A DNA stretch of 18,145 bases from JBFWNZ01 sp050250795 (GCA_050250795.1 JBFWNZ010000036.1:1-18145); one strand, 5' to 3'; counted from the stretch's first letter, positions 1 through 7,031 are shown. Notes: generated from the sequence alone by a model not told the origin. Translations and numbers: made by a program.

Positions 1-36
1 ACCGCCTCGGTCGATCCGCGGAGATGGGATCGAGCC

Positions 37-921
37 ATGGCTTATATCGACGATCCGCAGACCCAGCGCGCCAACCTCGCTTTCATCAAGGCCTCGATGC
101 GCGAGCCCCTGCTGTCGCGGGAGAACGAGTATGTGCTGGCCCGGAAGTGGCGCGACAGCGGCGACGAGGTGGCCCTGCACCGTCTGGTCCGAGCCTATAT
201 GCGCCTCGTCGTCAGCACGGCGACGCGCTTTCGCAATTACGGTCTGCCGATCGGCGATCTAGTTCAGGAAGGCAATATCGGCCTGATGCAGGCGGCATCG
301 CGGTTCGATCCCGAGCGGGATGTGAGGTTTTCCACCTATGCGGCGTGGTGGATTCGCTCTGCGATGCAGGACTACATCCTTCGGAACTGGTCGATCGTCC
401 GCACCGGTACGACTGCCGCGCAGAAATCGTTGTTCTTCAATCTGCGGCGCCTGCGGGCCCGTCTGACCGAGGAGAGCGACGGGCGTCTGAGCCAGGACGC
501 GCGGGAGCGGATCGCGCGCGAGTTGAAGGTCGCCACGGAGGAAGTGGAGGCGATGGAAGCGCGCTTGTTCTCAAGCGATCATTCGCTCAACGCCACGCTG
601 GGCGAGGATTCCGACGACAGCTGGCAAAACTTCCTGGCCGACACGCGGCCGACCCCGGAAGAAACCGTGGTCGAACGCCGCGAGAAGGGCACCCGGAACC
701 GCTGGCTGGCCGAAGCCGTGGCGGAACTGACGCCGCGCGAGCAGGCGATCATCCGCCAGCGGCGCCTCACGGAAGAGGGTGCGACATTGGAAGAACTGGG
801 TCGTGAGCTGGGCGTGAGCAAGGAGCGCGTCCGGCAGCTGGAGCATCGCGCCCTGCTCAAGCTCAAGGCCTCGATCAGCCGTCGCGCCGACAAACCGCGG
901 CACCTGCTCGTCGATGCCTGA
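37..921 (+). CDS. rpoH: RNA polymerase heat-shock sigma factor RpoH (sigma-32)
   Basis: Sigma-70 family factor that directs core RNA polymerase to heat-shock promoters. At 294 residues the length is normal for RpoH. Region 2 is clear: the DLVQEGNIGLMQAASRF stretch (about 74-90) and the aromatic region 2.3/2.4 FSTYAAWWIRSAMQDYILRN (98-117). The RpoH box QKSLFFNLR (129-137) separates it from RpoD and RpoS types. Region 4 has the helix-turn-helix around 251-277 (GVSKERVRQLEHRALLKLK). The ATG at 37 is used because the protein begins as RpoH proteins do. The Shine-Dalgarno is weak, and only 36 bases of upstream DNA are present, so no promoter can be called. The overlapping +2-frame reading from 24 is a shadow. 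It converges with the M48 protease gene with two bases between stops. Alphaproteobacteria often carry two rpoH paralogues; I cannot say which this is. Confidence 0.95.
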   Translation: MAYIDDPQTQRANLAFIKASMREPLLSRENEYVLARKWRDSGDEVALHRLVRAYMRLVVSTATRFRNYGLPIGDLVQEGNIGLMQAASRFDPERDVRFSTYAAWWIRSAMQDYILRNWSIVRTGTTAAQKSLFFNLRRLRARLTEESDGRLSQDARERIARELKVATEEVEAMEARLFSSDHSLNATLGEDSDDSWQNFLADTRPTPEETVVERREKGTRNRWLAEAVAELTPREQAIIRQRRLTEEGATLEELGRELGVSKERVRQLEHRALLKLKASISRRADKPRHLLVDA

Positions 922-923
922 CC

Positions 924-2417
924 TCACACCACCAGCTTGACCCGATCGCCGGCCTTTACCTCCTGCCGGGGATGAAGCCCGTTCAGCAGCCGGAACCATG
1001 CCTCGTGATGGCTGCCGACCTTCATCAGCAAAGCCAGGCTGGGAACCGTATCGCGCGCGCCCACGACCAGGGTATGCACCCGGCGGATCTGGGTTCCGGC
1101 CATTTCCAAAGCGGTGAGGCGCCGGAAACTGTAGGTGGTCTCGCGGAAGACGCGGCCCAGGCGCGCCATATCCCATAGCGGCGCCAGAAACTGGAAGCTG
1201 AAGATATCGCCCGGCGCCAAGCGGACCGCCACCACGCGGATATCCATTTGATCGGCTTCGGAGGCGATCTCGTACCAGCCGGTCGCCGCCTCCATTCCAT
1301 TGATATCGAGACGTTCAAGCTCTCGCAGGATCACACCCTGAGGGGCCAGGAACTGCGCATACTGCGTCATCGGCCCTTGGAAACGCCCATCGCCCCTGTC
1401 GAAGACGATGGCCACCTTGTCCGATCCAGGTGGGACGGCCACGACCCGCCCCGGCCGTTTCGTCATGCGGAATCCCTCGGGCACGTCGAAACGAAACCCC
1501 AGCCCCCGATGCACGAAGGTACGCCCCAGGATCAGCCCCTCATCCGGATCCCCGCCGAAGGCGAGCCCTTCGACGGCATCCAGATACGCGTCGCCGTCAA
1601 TCCGGCCCTGTCTGCCCAGCGTCTGTGCAATCTGGCCGGCGCGGGCGACGCGCACGGCCGCCTGCGGATGGGTCGCCATGGCATCGAAGACATCGGCATC
1701 GTCCGCCGAGCCCCCAGCCAGGACCGCCTGCAACCGGCTGTATTCGCGCAATTTAAACAGAACGGAGGCGGTCCCCGACGGTTCGTAACCGGCCTTGCTC
1801 ATGTAAGCGATACCGAGTTCGTCGGCCTCGAACTCGTGTTCGCGGGAGTAGCTTCGCAGGTAATCGTCGCCGAATTGCCTGGCGGCATCGAAGCCGCCCG
1901 AACCGAGCCCGGCCAGACCGCCGAGCGTTCCCAGACCGAGCGTAAGCAGCCGGGAGAAGCTCTTCTGGCCCTCCTGCCGGCTGCGATGACGGGCGATCGT
2001 ATGGCCCAGCTCGTGCCCCAGCACGCCTGCCAGCTCGGCCTCATTCGAGAGCAGCGCAATGAGCCCCCTGCAGATGTAGACATAGCCGCCGGGCAGGGCG
2101 AACGCGTTGACTTCGGGATCGTTCACCAGCGTGAAGGTGAACCTGTCCAGCGGCGCACCGCTCGCGGCCGCCACCTGCGCGCCCACGACGGCGACATAGC
2201 CGCCCAGCTGGGAGTCGCCATAGGCCCCTCCATGCCGCTCGAGCAGTTGGGGATGGAGTGTCGCGCCGAGTTGCCGCTCCTCATCCTCCGACAAGCCGTA
2301 GAACTGTGCCTGCGCCATCTCCTCGGGCAGCAACAGTCCGCCGCAAAATCCGGCGACGCAGCCACCGATAAGACCGCAGGCATGCCGTCGGGAGATGCCC
2401 GCCATCGAACGACCCAT
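924..2417 (-). CDS. Tat-exported M48 family zinc metalloprotease, second tandem copy
   Basis: Predicted periplasmic peptidase of the M48 family (BepA/YfgC-like core), 497 residues. The N-terminus has a twin-arginine signal, SRRHACGL, followed by a short hydrophobic run and a likely cleavage after AQA (about residue 38). The zinc site is HELGH (135-139), with the third ligand in EFEAD (195-199). The C-terminal 50 residues end in a LysM-like module (DTVPSLALLMKVGSHHEAWF then GDRVKLVV). There is no TPR tail as in E. coli BepA. It is alignable end to end with the neighbouring gene at 2530-4014. The ATG at 2417 has GGAA six bases upstream; an alternative ATG at 2405 would also keep the twin arginines. 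A TATAAC -10-like box lies at 2450-2455 on this strand without a convincing -35. An IGGC stretch at 17-20 could pass as a lipobox, so lipidation cannot be excluded. Confidence 0.88.
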   Translation of the reverse strand: MGRSMAGISRRHACGLIGGCVAGFCGGLLLPEEMAQAQFYGLSEDEERQLGATLHPQLLERHGGAYGDSQLGGYVAVVGAQVAAASGAPLDRFTFTLVNDPEVNAFALPGGYVYICRGLIALLSNEAELAGVLGHELGHTIARHRSRQEGQKSFSRLLTLGLGTLGGLAGLGSGGFDAARQFGDDYLRSYSREHEFEADELGIAYMSKAGYEPSGTASVLFKLREYSRLQAVLAGGSADDADVFDAMATHPQAAVRVARAGQIAQTLGRQGRIDGDAYLDAVEGLAFGGDPDEGLILGRTFVHRGLGFRFDVPEGFRMTKRPGRVVAVPPGSDKVAIVFDRGDGRFQGPMTQYAQFLAPQGVILRELERLDINGMEAATGWYEIASEADQMDIRVVAVRLAPGDIFSFQFLAPLWDMARLGRVFRETTYSFRRLTALEMAGTQIRRVHTLVVGARDTVPSLALLMKVGSHHEAWFRLLNGLHPRQEVKAGDRVKLVV

Positions 2418-2487
2418 CGGCTATTCCAGCACTCGCCATTGCCGTGCCCGTTATAAGAGCATAGCCGCAATCGCTTCGCCCCGACCG

Positions 2488-2516
2488 GAAAAGCAGAAAC
2501 CGCCGAACCCGGCGAT
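2488..2516 (-). terminator. Possible rho-independent terminator between the two M48 genes
   Basis: Read on the minus strand, CGCCG-GGTT-CGGCG (2514-2501) forms a 5-bp GC stem with a 4-base loop, extendable by a U-G and an A-U pair. A T-rich run, TTTCTGCTTTT, follows. It lies directly downstream of the first M48 gene and would separate it from the second copy. The stem is short, so this is moderate evidence only. Confidence 0.4.
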
Positions 2517-2529
2517 ATCGGCGATTCGG

Positions 2530-4014
2530 TCAGACCACCAGTTTGACCCGGTCGCCCCCACCCAGTCCCTGGCCGGGCTGCAACCCGTTCAACACCCGGA
2601 ACCAGTCGAGCGCATGGCTGTCGACCTGCATGCGGGCCGCCAGCGCATCGACCGACTGTCCGGGCTCGACCCTCACCGTCCGCAGCCGCTTGGCGTGAAT
2701 TCCCTCGATCTCCGCCGGGCTCAGCCGGCGGAAGCTGTAGGTCGTCTCGCGGAACACCGTGTTCATGCGGCCCGTGCCCTGCGGCGGCGCCACGAACTGG
2801 AAGCGATAGACATGCTGTTGGTTCAGGCGGATCGCCACCATGCGGATATCGGCCTGCCCGTTCTGGGTATTCGCCCGGAACCAGCCGGTGCCGGCGTCCA
2901 TGCCGTTCACCTGGAGCCGCTGCAGATCGCGGACCGTCACGCCCCGCGGCGCCCAGGCGCGTGCGATATAATCCGCCATCGTGCCACGGAACCGCGCATC
3001 GCCCAGATCGAAGACGATCAGCGCGTCGCTGCGCCCGGTCGGCGTCGCCGCGACCAGATCGGGCCGGTTGATGAGATTGAAGCCCTCCGGCACCTCGAAG
3101 CGGAATCCGAGCGCCCGATGGGCGAACTCGCGGCCTCGGATGATCCCCTCGTCCGGATCGTCGCCGAAGGTCATCCCATCGACGCTGTCGAGAAACTCGT
3201 CGCGCCCGAGCCGGCCGCCCGACCCGGCCGCATTGGCCGACTGAGCGGCCCGTTCGACACGCTCCACCGTCCGGGGGTGCGTGGCCATGATGTTGTAGGC
3301 ATCGACATCGTCGGGGGAGCGGCCCTCGATCTCCGCTTCCAGGCGGCTGTGCTCGCGCAGCTTCGCCAGGAACGACGCCATCGCGGCCGAGGAATATCCG
3401 GCGCGCGTGAGATAGGTCACGCCGAGCGTGTCGGCCTCGAACTCCTGATCGCGCGAATAGCTTTGCAGATAGGCGCCGGCGAGACTGCCGACCACATTGC
3501 CCAGCCCGCCTCCGACGCCCGCGGCGCTGCCCGCCAGCCCGATGCCGAGCGCGAACAGCTGGGCCAGGGTGGACTGGCTCTGCCGCTGGCTGGCATGGCG
3601 TGCCACGACGTGGCCCAGTTCATGGCCCAGCACGCCGCCCAATTCCGCCTCGTTCCCCGCCAGCGCCACCAGGCCGCGCGTGACATACACATAGCCGCCG
3701 GGGATGGCGAAGGCGTTGACGATGGGACTGTCGAGCAGCGTGAAGGTGAACTGGTCGAGCGGCGCCCCTGTGGCCACAGCGAGTTGCGCCCCGACAACCG
3801 CGACATAGCCGCCCATTCTCGGGTCGTCGTAGACGCCGCCGAACTCCTCGATGATCTTTGGATGCTCTTCCGCCCCGATCTTGCGCTCCTGCTCCGGAGA
3901 CAGGCCGAACAGCTGTGCCGGCGCCAGTCGCGGCGACAGCATCAGTCCGCCGCAGAAGCCGCCGAGAAGGCCGCAGGCATGGCGGCGCGTGATCCGGGAA
4001 GGGGGTTGGCTCAT
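2530..4014 (-). CDS. Tat-exported M48 family zinc metalloprotease, first tandem copy
   Basis: Paralogue of the protease at 924-2417 with the same architecture in 494 residues: twin-arginine signal (ITRRHACGLLGG) with probable cleavage after APA (about 33), the M48 zinc site HELGH (131-135), third ligand in EFEAD (191-195), a middle domain around 265-430, and a LysM-like C-terminal module ending GDRVKLVV. Shared stretches include NAFA-PGGYVY, FRETTYSFRRL and the last eight residues, so tandem duplication is clear. Its ATG overlaps the TGA of the upstream thermonuclease-like gene (ATGA, 4011-4014), which suggests translational coupling. BepA-type M48 enzymes act in outer-membrane protein quality control; whether this one does is inference. 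Confidence 0.9.
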   Translation of the reverse strand: MSQPPSRITRRHACGLLGGFCGGLMLSPRLAPAQLFGLSPEQERKIGAEEHPKIIEEFGGVYDDPRMGGYVAVVGAQLAVATGAPLDQFTFTLLDSPIVNAFAIPGGYVYVTRGLVALAGNEAELGGVLGHELGHVVARHASQRQSQSTLAQLFALGIGLAGSAAGVGGGLGNVVGSLAGAYLQSYSRDQEFEADTLGVTYLTRAGYSSAAMASFLAKLREHSRLEAEIEGRSPDDVDAYNIMATHPRTVERVERAAQSANAAGSGGRLGRDEFLDSVDGMTFGDDPDEGIIRGREFAHRALGFRFEVPEGFNLINRPDLVAATPTGRSDALIVFDLGDARFRGTMADYIARAWAPRGVTVRDLQRLQVNGMDAGTGWFRANTQNGQADIRMVAIRLNQQHVYRFQFVAPPQGTGRMNTVFRETTYSFRRLSPAEIEGIHAKRLRTVRVEPGQSVDALAARMQVDSHALDWFRVLNGLQPGQGLGGGDRVKLVV

Positions 4015-4844
4015 CGTTTCTTCCGTTCGCTCTTCGTTGCCGGTTCCGGTGCCGGGTCCAGCATCTCGATCTGTTCCGGATGCGTCACCTCGATCAACGG
4101 GCCGTTAAAGGATGAAACCCATCCACGCACCCGAATCCGTCGGTTTTCGTATCCCGCAAGGTCGATTCCCGCCTTCTCGAACAAGCGGCGGGCCGTTGCG
4201 TTCGCCGAAACCGTGAAATCGCTGCGCCAATCCTCGCCGAAATTCAGATAGGTGAGGCTGCGGGGCCGCGCAACCTGACGCACCCGGCCCTCGACCAGAT
4301 GATAACCTTCCCCGGCAGCCCCGACATCCTCGGCGGTCCGCACCCGATAGAACGGATGCGACCAGATCCCGCGACCCGCCGCCCGCGCCTCCGCTTCCAA
4401 TGCAAGCATCTCCGCGACCGCGGCCCGGTTGTCGGAAAAGCTGTAGACCCGCGCCATGCCCCGGGCGAGCATCGCGCCCTGGATCCAGATGCCTTCGGCG
4501 TCGTGCAGATGCGCCAGCACCCGGCCATGCCGGTCGCGGCGCAGCCCGCCGTAAGAAAGACGCAGGCGGCGGTTCAGAGCCAGCGCCGCCAGCGCATCCT
4601 TCGCCGCGTCCGCCAACGGCCAAGCCTCGAAGCCCGGCCGGCCCAGCGGAAGCTTCGGCGCCTGCAATCCGACCAGCCGCACCTGCCGCCCGTCCTCAAG
4701 CCGCAGCGTGTCGCCATCGACGATCTCGACCGCCACGGCCTCCTCTCCCGGCACGAGCCCCGAAGGATCGAGACGCGGCCGGTCGTCGGCAAGCGCCGCG
4801 AGGGGCGCCAGAAGACAGGCCAGCAGGGTCAGCAGCATCCGCAT
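4011..4844 (-). CDS. Secreted thermonuclease-like (SNase-fold) protein with altered active site
   Basis: 277 residues from the ATG at 4844. This start is chosen because it gives a clean Sec signal peptide (MRMLLTLLACLLAPLAALA); the longer reading to 4928 adds an arginine-rich stretch with no support. The staphylococcal nuclease fold is seen in VDGDTLRLEDG, followed by VRLVGLQAPKLP, RDRHGRVLAHL and the helix ending AAGRGIWSHPFYRV. A second, probably OB-like, domain follows (EGRVRQVARPRSLTYLNFG to RVRGWVSSFNGPLIEVTHP). Against the staphylococcal enzyme, the first acidic site (DGD) and both arginines are kept, but the loop DTPE reads QAPK, so the calcium-binding Asp40 and general-base Glu43 are replaced. 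Nuclease activity is therefore doubtful. It is the first gene of a minus-strand unit with the M48 proteases and is divergent from the aminopeptidase gene. Confidence 0.82.
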   Translation of the reverse strand: MRMLLTLLACLLAPLAALADDRPRLDPSGLVPGEEAVAVEIVDGDTLRLEDGRQVRLVGLQAPKLPLGRPGFEAWPLADAAKDALAALALNRRLRLSYGGLRRDRHGRVLAHLHDAEGIWIQGAMLARGMARVYSFSDNRAAVAEMLALEAEARAAGRGIWSHPFYRVRTAEDVGAAGEGYHLVEGRVRQVARPRSLTYLNFGEDWRSDFTVSANATARRLFEKAGIDLAGYENRRIRVRGWVSSFNGPLIEVTHPEQIEMLDPAPEPATKSERKKR

Positions 4845-4888
4845 GGCACGCAGCCTACACCGGCCGGACAGGGGCTGCGATGTGCCCT

Positions 4889-4916
4889 TTGCAGCCGCCG
4901 CCCTGCCGCCTAGAGT
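4889..4916 (+). promoter_or_regulatory. Putative sigma-70 promoter for the prolyl aminopeptidase gene
   Basis: TTGCAG (4889-4894), a 16-base spacer, then TAGAGT (4911-4916). Transcription would start near 4923, just ahead of the GGAG at 4929 and the ATG at 4941. It lies in the 96-base divergent gap with the thermonuclease-like gene. Both boxes match the consensus only partly. Confidence 0.35.
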
Positions 4917-4940
4917 GGCAATGCGCATGGAGACGTCTTA

Positions 4941-5912
4941 ATGGACCGGCATCAGACGGCGGCGGACCGCCAGGATTTGTACCCCGAGATCGAGCCTTTC
5001 CAGACCGGGCGGCTGGCCGTGGACGACCTGCACAGCCTTTACTGGGAGCAATCGGGCAATCCGGATGGCGCGCCGGTCGTGTTCCTGCATGGCGGGCCGG
5101 GCGCCGGAGCGACCCCGGCGCATCGCCGCTTCTTCGATCCGCGCCATTACCGCATCGTGGTCTTCGATCAGCGCGGCGCCGGCCGTTCGACGCCGCTGGG
5201 CGAGGTATCGCGCAACACGACGGACCTGCTGGTCGACGACATCGAAACCCTGCGCCGCCATCTGGGCATCGAGGCCTGGCTGGTCTTCGGCGGTTCCTGG
5301 GGCTCGAGCCTCGCGCTGGCCTATGCCGAGGCGCATCCCGCGCGCTGCCGAGGCCTCATCCTGCGCGGCATCTTCCTGTGCCGGCGGCAGGAGGTGGACT
5401 GGTTCATGACCGGCATGCGCACCGTCTTTCCAGAGGCGTGGCAGGCCTTCGCTGGACATCTGCCCGAGGCCGAACGCGGCGACCTGCTTGCCTCCTATCA
5501 TCGCAGGCTGACCGACCCGGATCCCGCCATTCACATGCCCGCGGCGCGTGCCTGGAGCCGCTATGAAGGCGCCTGCTCCACCCTGCGGCCCAGCGGCGAG
5601 ACGGCGGCGCATTTCGCCGATCCCCGCACGGCCCTCGGCCTGGCACGGCTGGAGGCGCATTACTTCGTGAACGATCTGTTCATGGCGGAAGGCGCGCTGC
5701 TCGCCAACGCCCACCGCCTGGCCGGCATTCCCGGCTGCATCGTCCAGGGGCGCTACGACATCGTCTGCCCGATCGTCTCGGCCGACGCGCTCGCCCGCGC
5801 CTGGCCCGATGCGGAATACCGGATCATCCCCGACGCCGGGCATTCGGCCATGGAGCCGGGGATCCGCGCGGCGCTGGTTGCGGCCACGGAACGATTCAAG
5901 CAGTTCGGGTGA
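4941..5912 (+). CDS. pip: Prolyl aminopeptidase (proline iminopeptidase), S33 family
   Basis: Cytosolic alpha/beta-hydrolase that removes N-terminal proline from peptides. The 323 residues match the family length, and there is no signal peptide. The oxyanion region is HGGPGAG (50-56), the strand FDQRGAGRS (75-83) is typical of Pip, and the nucleophile elbow is GGSWGS with Ser119. The acid is Asp273 (GRYDIVCP) and the base His301 (DAGHS). The helical cap between about 140 and 255 contains the ARAWSRYEGACSTL stretch characteristic of proline iminopeptidases. GGAG at 4929-4932 lies eight bases before the ATG. It stands alone: the gene to its left is divergent, and a new promoter follows it. Another S33 hydrolase specificity is possible but unlikely. 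Confidence 0.9.
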   Translation: MDRHQTAADRQDLYPEIEPFQTGRLAVDDLHSLYWEQSGNPDGAPVVFLHGGPGAGATPAHRRFFDPRHYRIVVFDQRGAGRSTPLGEVSRNTTDLLVDDIETLRRHLGIEAWLVFGGSWGSSLALAYAEAHPARCRGLILRGIFLCRRQEVDWFMTGMRTVFPEAWQAFAGHLPEAERGDLLASYHRRLTDPDPAIHMPAARAWSRYEGACSTLRPSGETAAHFADPRTALGLARLEAHYFVNDLFMAEGALLANAHRLAGIPGCIVQGRYDIVCPIVSADALARAWPDAEYRIIPDAGHSAMEPGIRAALVAATERFKQFG

Positions 5913-5931
5913 CGCCGGCCCAAGTTGCGGC

Positions 5932-5959
5932 TTGCCGCCGGATGCCGTCGGCGTATGAT
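5932..5959 (+). promoter_or_regulatory. Putative sigma-70 promoter for the pagL-like gene
   Basis: TTGCCG (5932-5937), 16-base spacer, TATGAT (5954-5959), a near-consensus -10. Transcription would start around 5966, followed by the purine-rich GAGGGGG (5973-5979) and the GTG at 5988. The position of this promoter argues against translation starting at 5925. Confidence 0.5.
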
Positions 5960-5987
5960 GCCGCCGGGGTTTGAGGGGGAGCGAGCC

Positions 5988-6515
5988 GTGCCGATTCGTC
6001 AGCTTCTGGGCGCCGCGCTGGTCGCAGCATCGTTGGTCGCCGCCGTACCGGCACGCGCCGAAGGGGATCCGGACTTCCTGACGATCGGCGCCGGTGCCAC
6101 CGGCGTCGTCGCGGATCGCGAGCAGGGCGGCATCTTCCACTTCGAGTACCGCTCGGATTACGAAATCTGGAAGATCAGGCCCTTCGTCGGCGCCTTTGCG
6201 ACGACCGACGCCTCGCTCTATGCCTATTTCGGATTGGGCCTCGATATCTTTCTCGGCAATCGCGTGGTCATGACGCCGTCGACCGCGGTCGGTGCGTACG
6301 AGCAAGGCGATGGCGAGGACCTCGGACATATCATCGAGTTCCGCTCCGGCGTCGAAATCGCCTATCGCTTCGACGACCGGTCGCGGCTGGGCATCGGCCT
6401 GCATCACCTATCCAATGCCGGGATTGGCGACCGCAATCCGGGGATCGAGAACCTGATCCTGACCTATTCGATGCCGGTCGGGCGCTTGTTCTCCAAGGAC
6501 ACCCAGAAGCCGTAA
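5988..6515 (+). CDS. pagL: Lipid A 3-O-deacylase (PagL family outer-membrane protein)
   Basis: PagL removes the ester-linked acyl chain at position 3 of lipid A from within the outer membrane. From the GTG at 5988 the product is 175 residues: a signal peptide (MPIRQLLGAALVAASLVAAV, PARA, cleaved near residue 24) and a beta-barrel-like mature part with alternating hydrophobic strands. The signature LHHLSNAG...NPGIEN is present, placing His140, Ser142 and Glu154 in the same spacing as the His126-Ser128-Glu140 triad of P. aeruginosa PagL. GTG is preferred over the frame's first ATG at 5925 because it follows GAGGGGG at a good distance, starts the signal peptide exactly, and lies downstream of the promoter. 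Annotation pipelines may name it acyloxyacyl hydrolase. In other bacteria such enzymes modulate LPS recognition and envelope stress; the role here is inferred. Confidence 0.85.
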   Translation: MPIRQLLGAALVAASLVAAVPARAEGDPDFLTIGAGATGVVADREQGGIFHFEYRSDYEIWKIRPFVGAFATTDASLYAYFGLGLDIFLGNRVVMTPSTAVGAYEQGDGEDLGHIIEFRSGVEIAYRFDDRSRLGIGLHHLSNAGIGDRNPGIENLILTYSMPVGRLFSKDTQKP

Positions 6516-6541
6516 GATTCGCATTCCGGAGTCGCCTCGGC

Positions 6542-6559
6542 CGGGAGTATCGTCTCCCG
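6542..6559. repeat. Perfect inverted repeat between pagL and the small exported protein gene
   Basis: CGGGAG-TATCGT-CTCCCG: two 6-base arms around a 6-base centre, with no mismatch. The centre coincides with a possible -10 (TATCGT, 6548-6553) 18 bases after TTCCGG (6524-6529). No T-run follows, so it is not a standard terminator. It could be an operator over a promoter for the next gene or an mRNA hairpin after pagL. Confidence 0.5.
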
Positions 6560-6585
6560 CCGTGCCGTCGAACCGGAGCCCCGCC

Positions 6586-6849
6586 ATGACCCGCATGCTG
6601 CCCGCCGCCGTGATCGTCGCGCTGGGCGGGCTGCCGGCATTCGCCGTCGATGTGGTCAACAAGGACAACCGGACCCACGAACTCTCGGTGATGACGGAAG
6701 GCGGCGTACGCAAGGTGGTCATCAAGGCCGGCGCCACCTTGTCGGATATCTGCGATGCCTGCCAGATCATGCTGCCCAACGATTCGATCGAGGCGAGCGG
6801 CGATCAGGTGGTGATCATCCAGGCCAACGCCTTTCTTCCCATGCGCTAG
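6586..6849 (+). CDS. Small exported protein of unknown function with a CXXC pair
   Basis: 87 residues from the ATG at 6586, with GGAG at 6574-6577 nine bases upstream; the GTG at 6562 has no such site. The N-terminus is a Sec signal peptide (MTRMLPAAVIVALGGLPAFA) with cleavage after AFA. The mature part is about 67 residues, beta-rich by eye, and has its only two cysteines in CDAC, which could form a disulfide or bind a metal. The opening VDVVNKDNRTHELSVMTEGG resembles small periplasmic beta-sandwich proteins. I do not recognise the family and assign no function. It is downstream of pagL in the same direction and is followed by a terminator. Confidence 0.75.
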   Translation: MTRMLPAAVIVALGGLPAFAVDVVNKDNRTHELSVMTEGGVRKVVIKAGATLSDICDACQIMLPNDSIEASGDQVVIIQANAFLPMR

Positions 6850-6873
6850 GCCGGACGTATGGCGCGGCCATTC

Positions 6874-6907
6874 GGGCGCGGGCCGATGGGCCGCGCCCTT
6901 TCTTTTT
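6874..6907 (+). terminator. Rho-independent terminator after the small exported protein gene
   Basis: GGGCGCGG (6874-6881) pairs perfectly with CCGCGCCC (6891-6898) across a 9-base loop and is followed at once by TTTCTTTTT. A competing stem uses GGCGCGGCC at 6861-6869 with GGCCGCGCC at 6889-6897, sharing the same 3' arm. It insulates the tRNA gene downstream. Confidence 0.75.
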
Positions 6908-6913
6908 GCGCCG

Positions 6914-6943
6914 TTGGCCGCATCCCCCGGCGACTGCTATAAC
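6914..6943 (+). promoter_or_regulatory. Promoter of the tRNA-Arg gene
   Basis: TTGGCC (6914-6919), an 18-base spacer and TATAAC (6938-6943). The tRNA 5' end at 6955 is 12 bases past the -10, as expected for a tRNA transcript with a short leader. A GC-rich stretch (CCGCGCGG) follows the -10, as is usual for discriminators of stable-RNA genes under stringent control. Confidence 0.55.
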
Positions 6944-6954
6944 CCGCGCGGTCG

Positions 6955-7031
6955 GCGCCCGTAGCTCAGCAGGATAGAGCACAGGATTCCTAATCCTGGG
7001 GTCGCAGGTTCAAGTCCTGCCGGGCGCGCCA
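6955..7031 (+). tRNA. tRNA-Arg (anticodon CCT, reads AGG)
   Basis: Full cloverleaf of 77 bases including an encoded CCA. Acceptor stem GCGCCCG (6955-6961) pairs with CGGGCGC (7021-7027). D arm GCTC/GAGC is at 6964-6980. Anticodon stem CAGGA/TCCTG has loop TTCCTAA, with CCT at 6989-6991. T arm GCAGG/CCTGC has loop TTCAAGT (a conserved TTC). The discriminator base is G, then CCA at 7029-7031. tRNA-Arg(CCT) genes are common integration sites, but no integrase or repeated 3' end is visible in the window. Confidence 0.97.

Noticed and set aside
1248..2456. Open plus-strand frame opposite the second M48 protease
   Set aside because: Same mirror-frame composition, and it overlaps a well-supported gene entirely.
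2395..4251. Open plus-strand frame of 618 codons opposite the first M48 protease
   Set aside because: It is antisense to a protein with clear zinc motifs and signal peptide, is rich in His, Arg and Pro as mirror frames of GC-rich genes are, and shows no domain I recognise.
4845..4928. 28-residue N-terminal extension of the nuclease-like protein
   Set aside because: The inner ATG at 4844 begins a textbook signal peptide; the extension would place basic, nonfamily residues ahead of it.
4938..6407. 489-codon minus-strand frame opposite the aminopeptidase and pagL genes
   Set aside because: It spans two real genes and the promoter between them; both are supported by catalytic residues.
6955..7031. 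tRNA-Arg as the attachment site of an integrated element
   Set aside because: No integrase, no direct repeat of the tRNA 3' end, and flanking genes look chromosomal.
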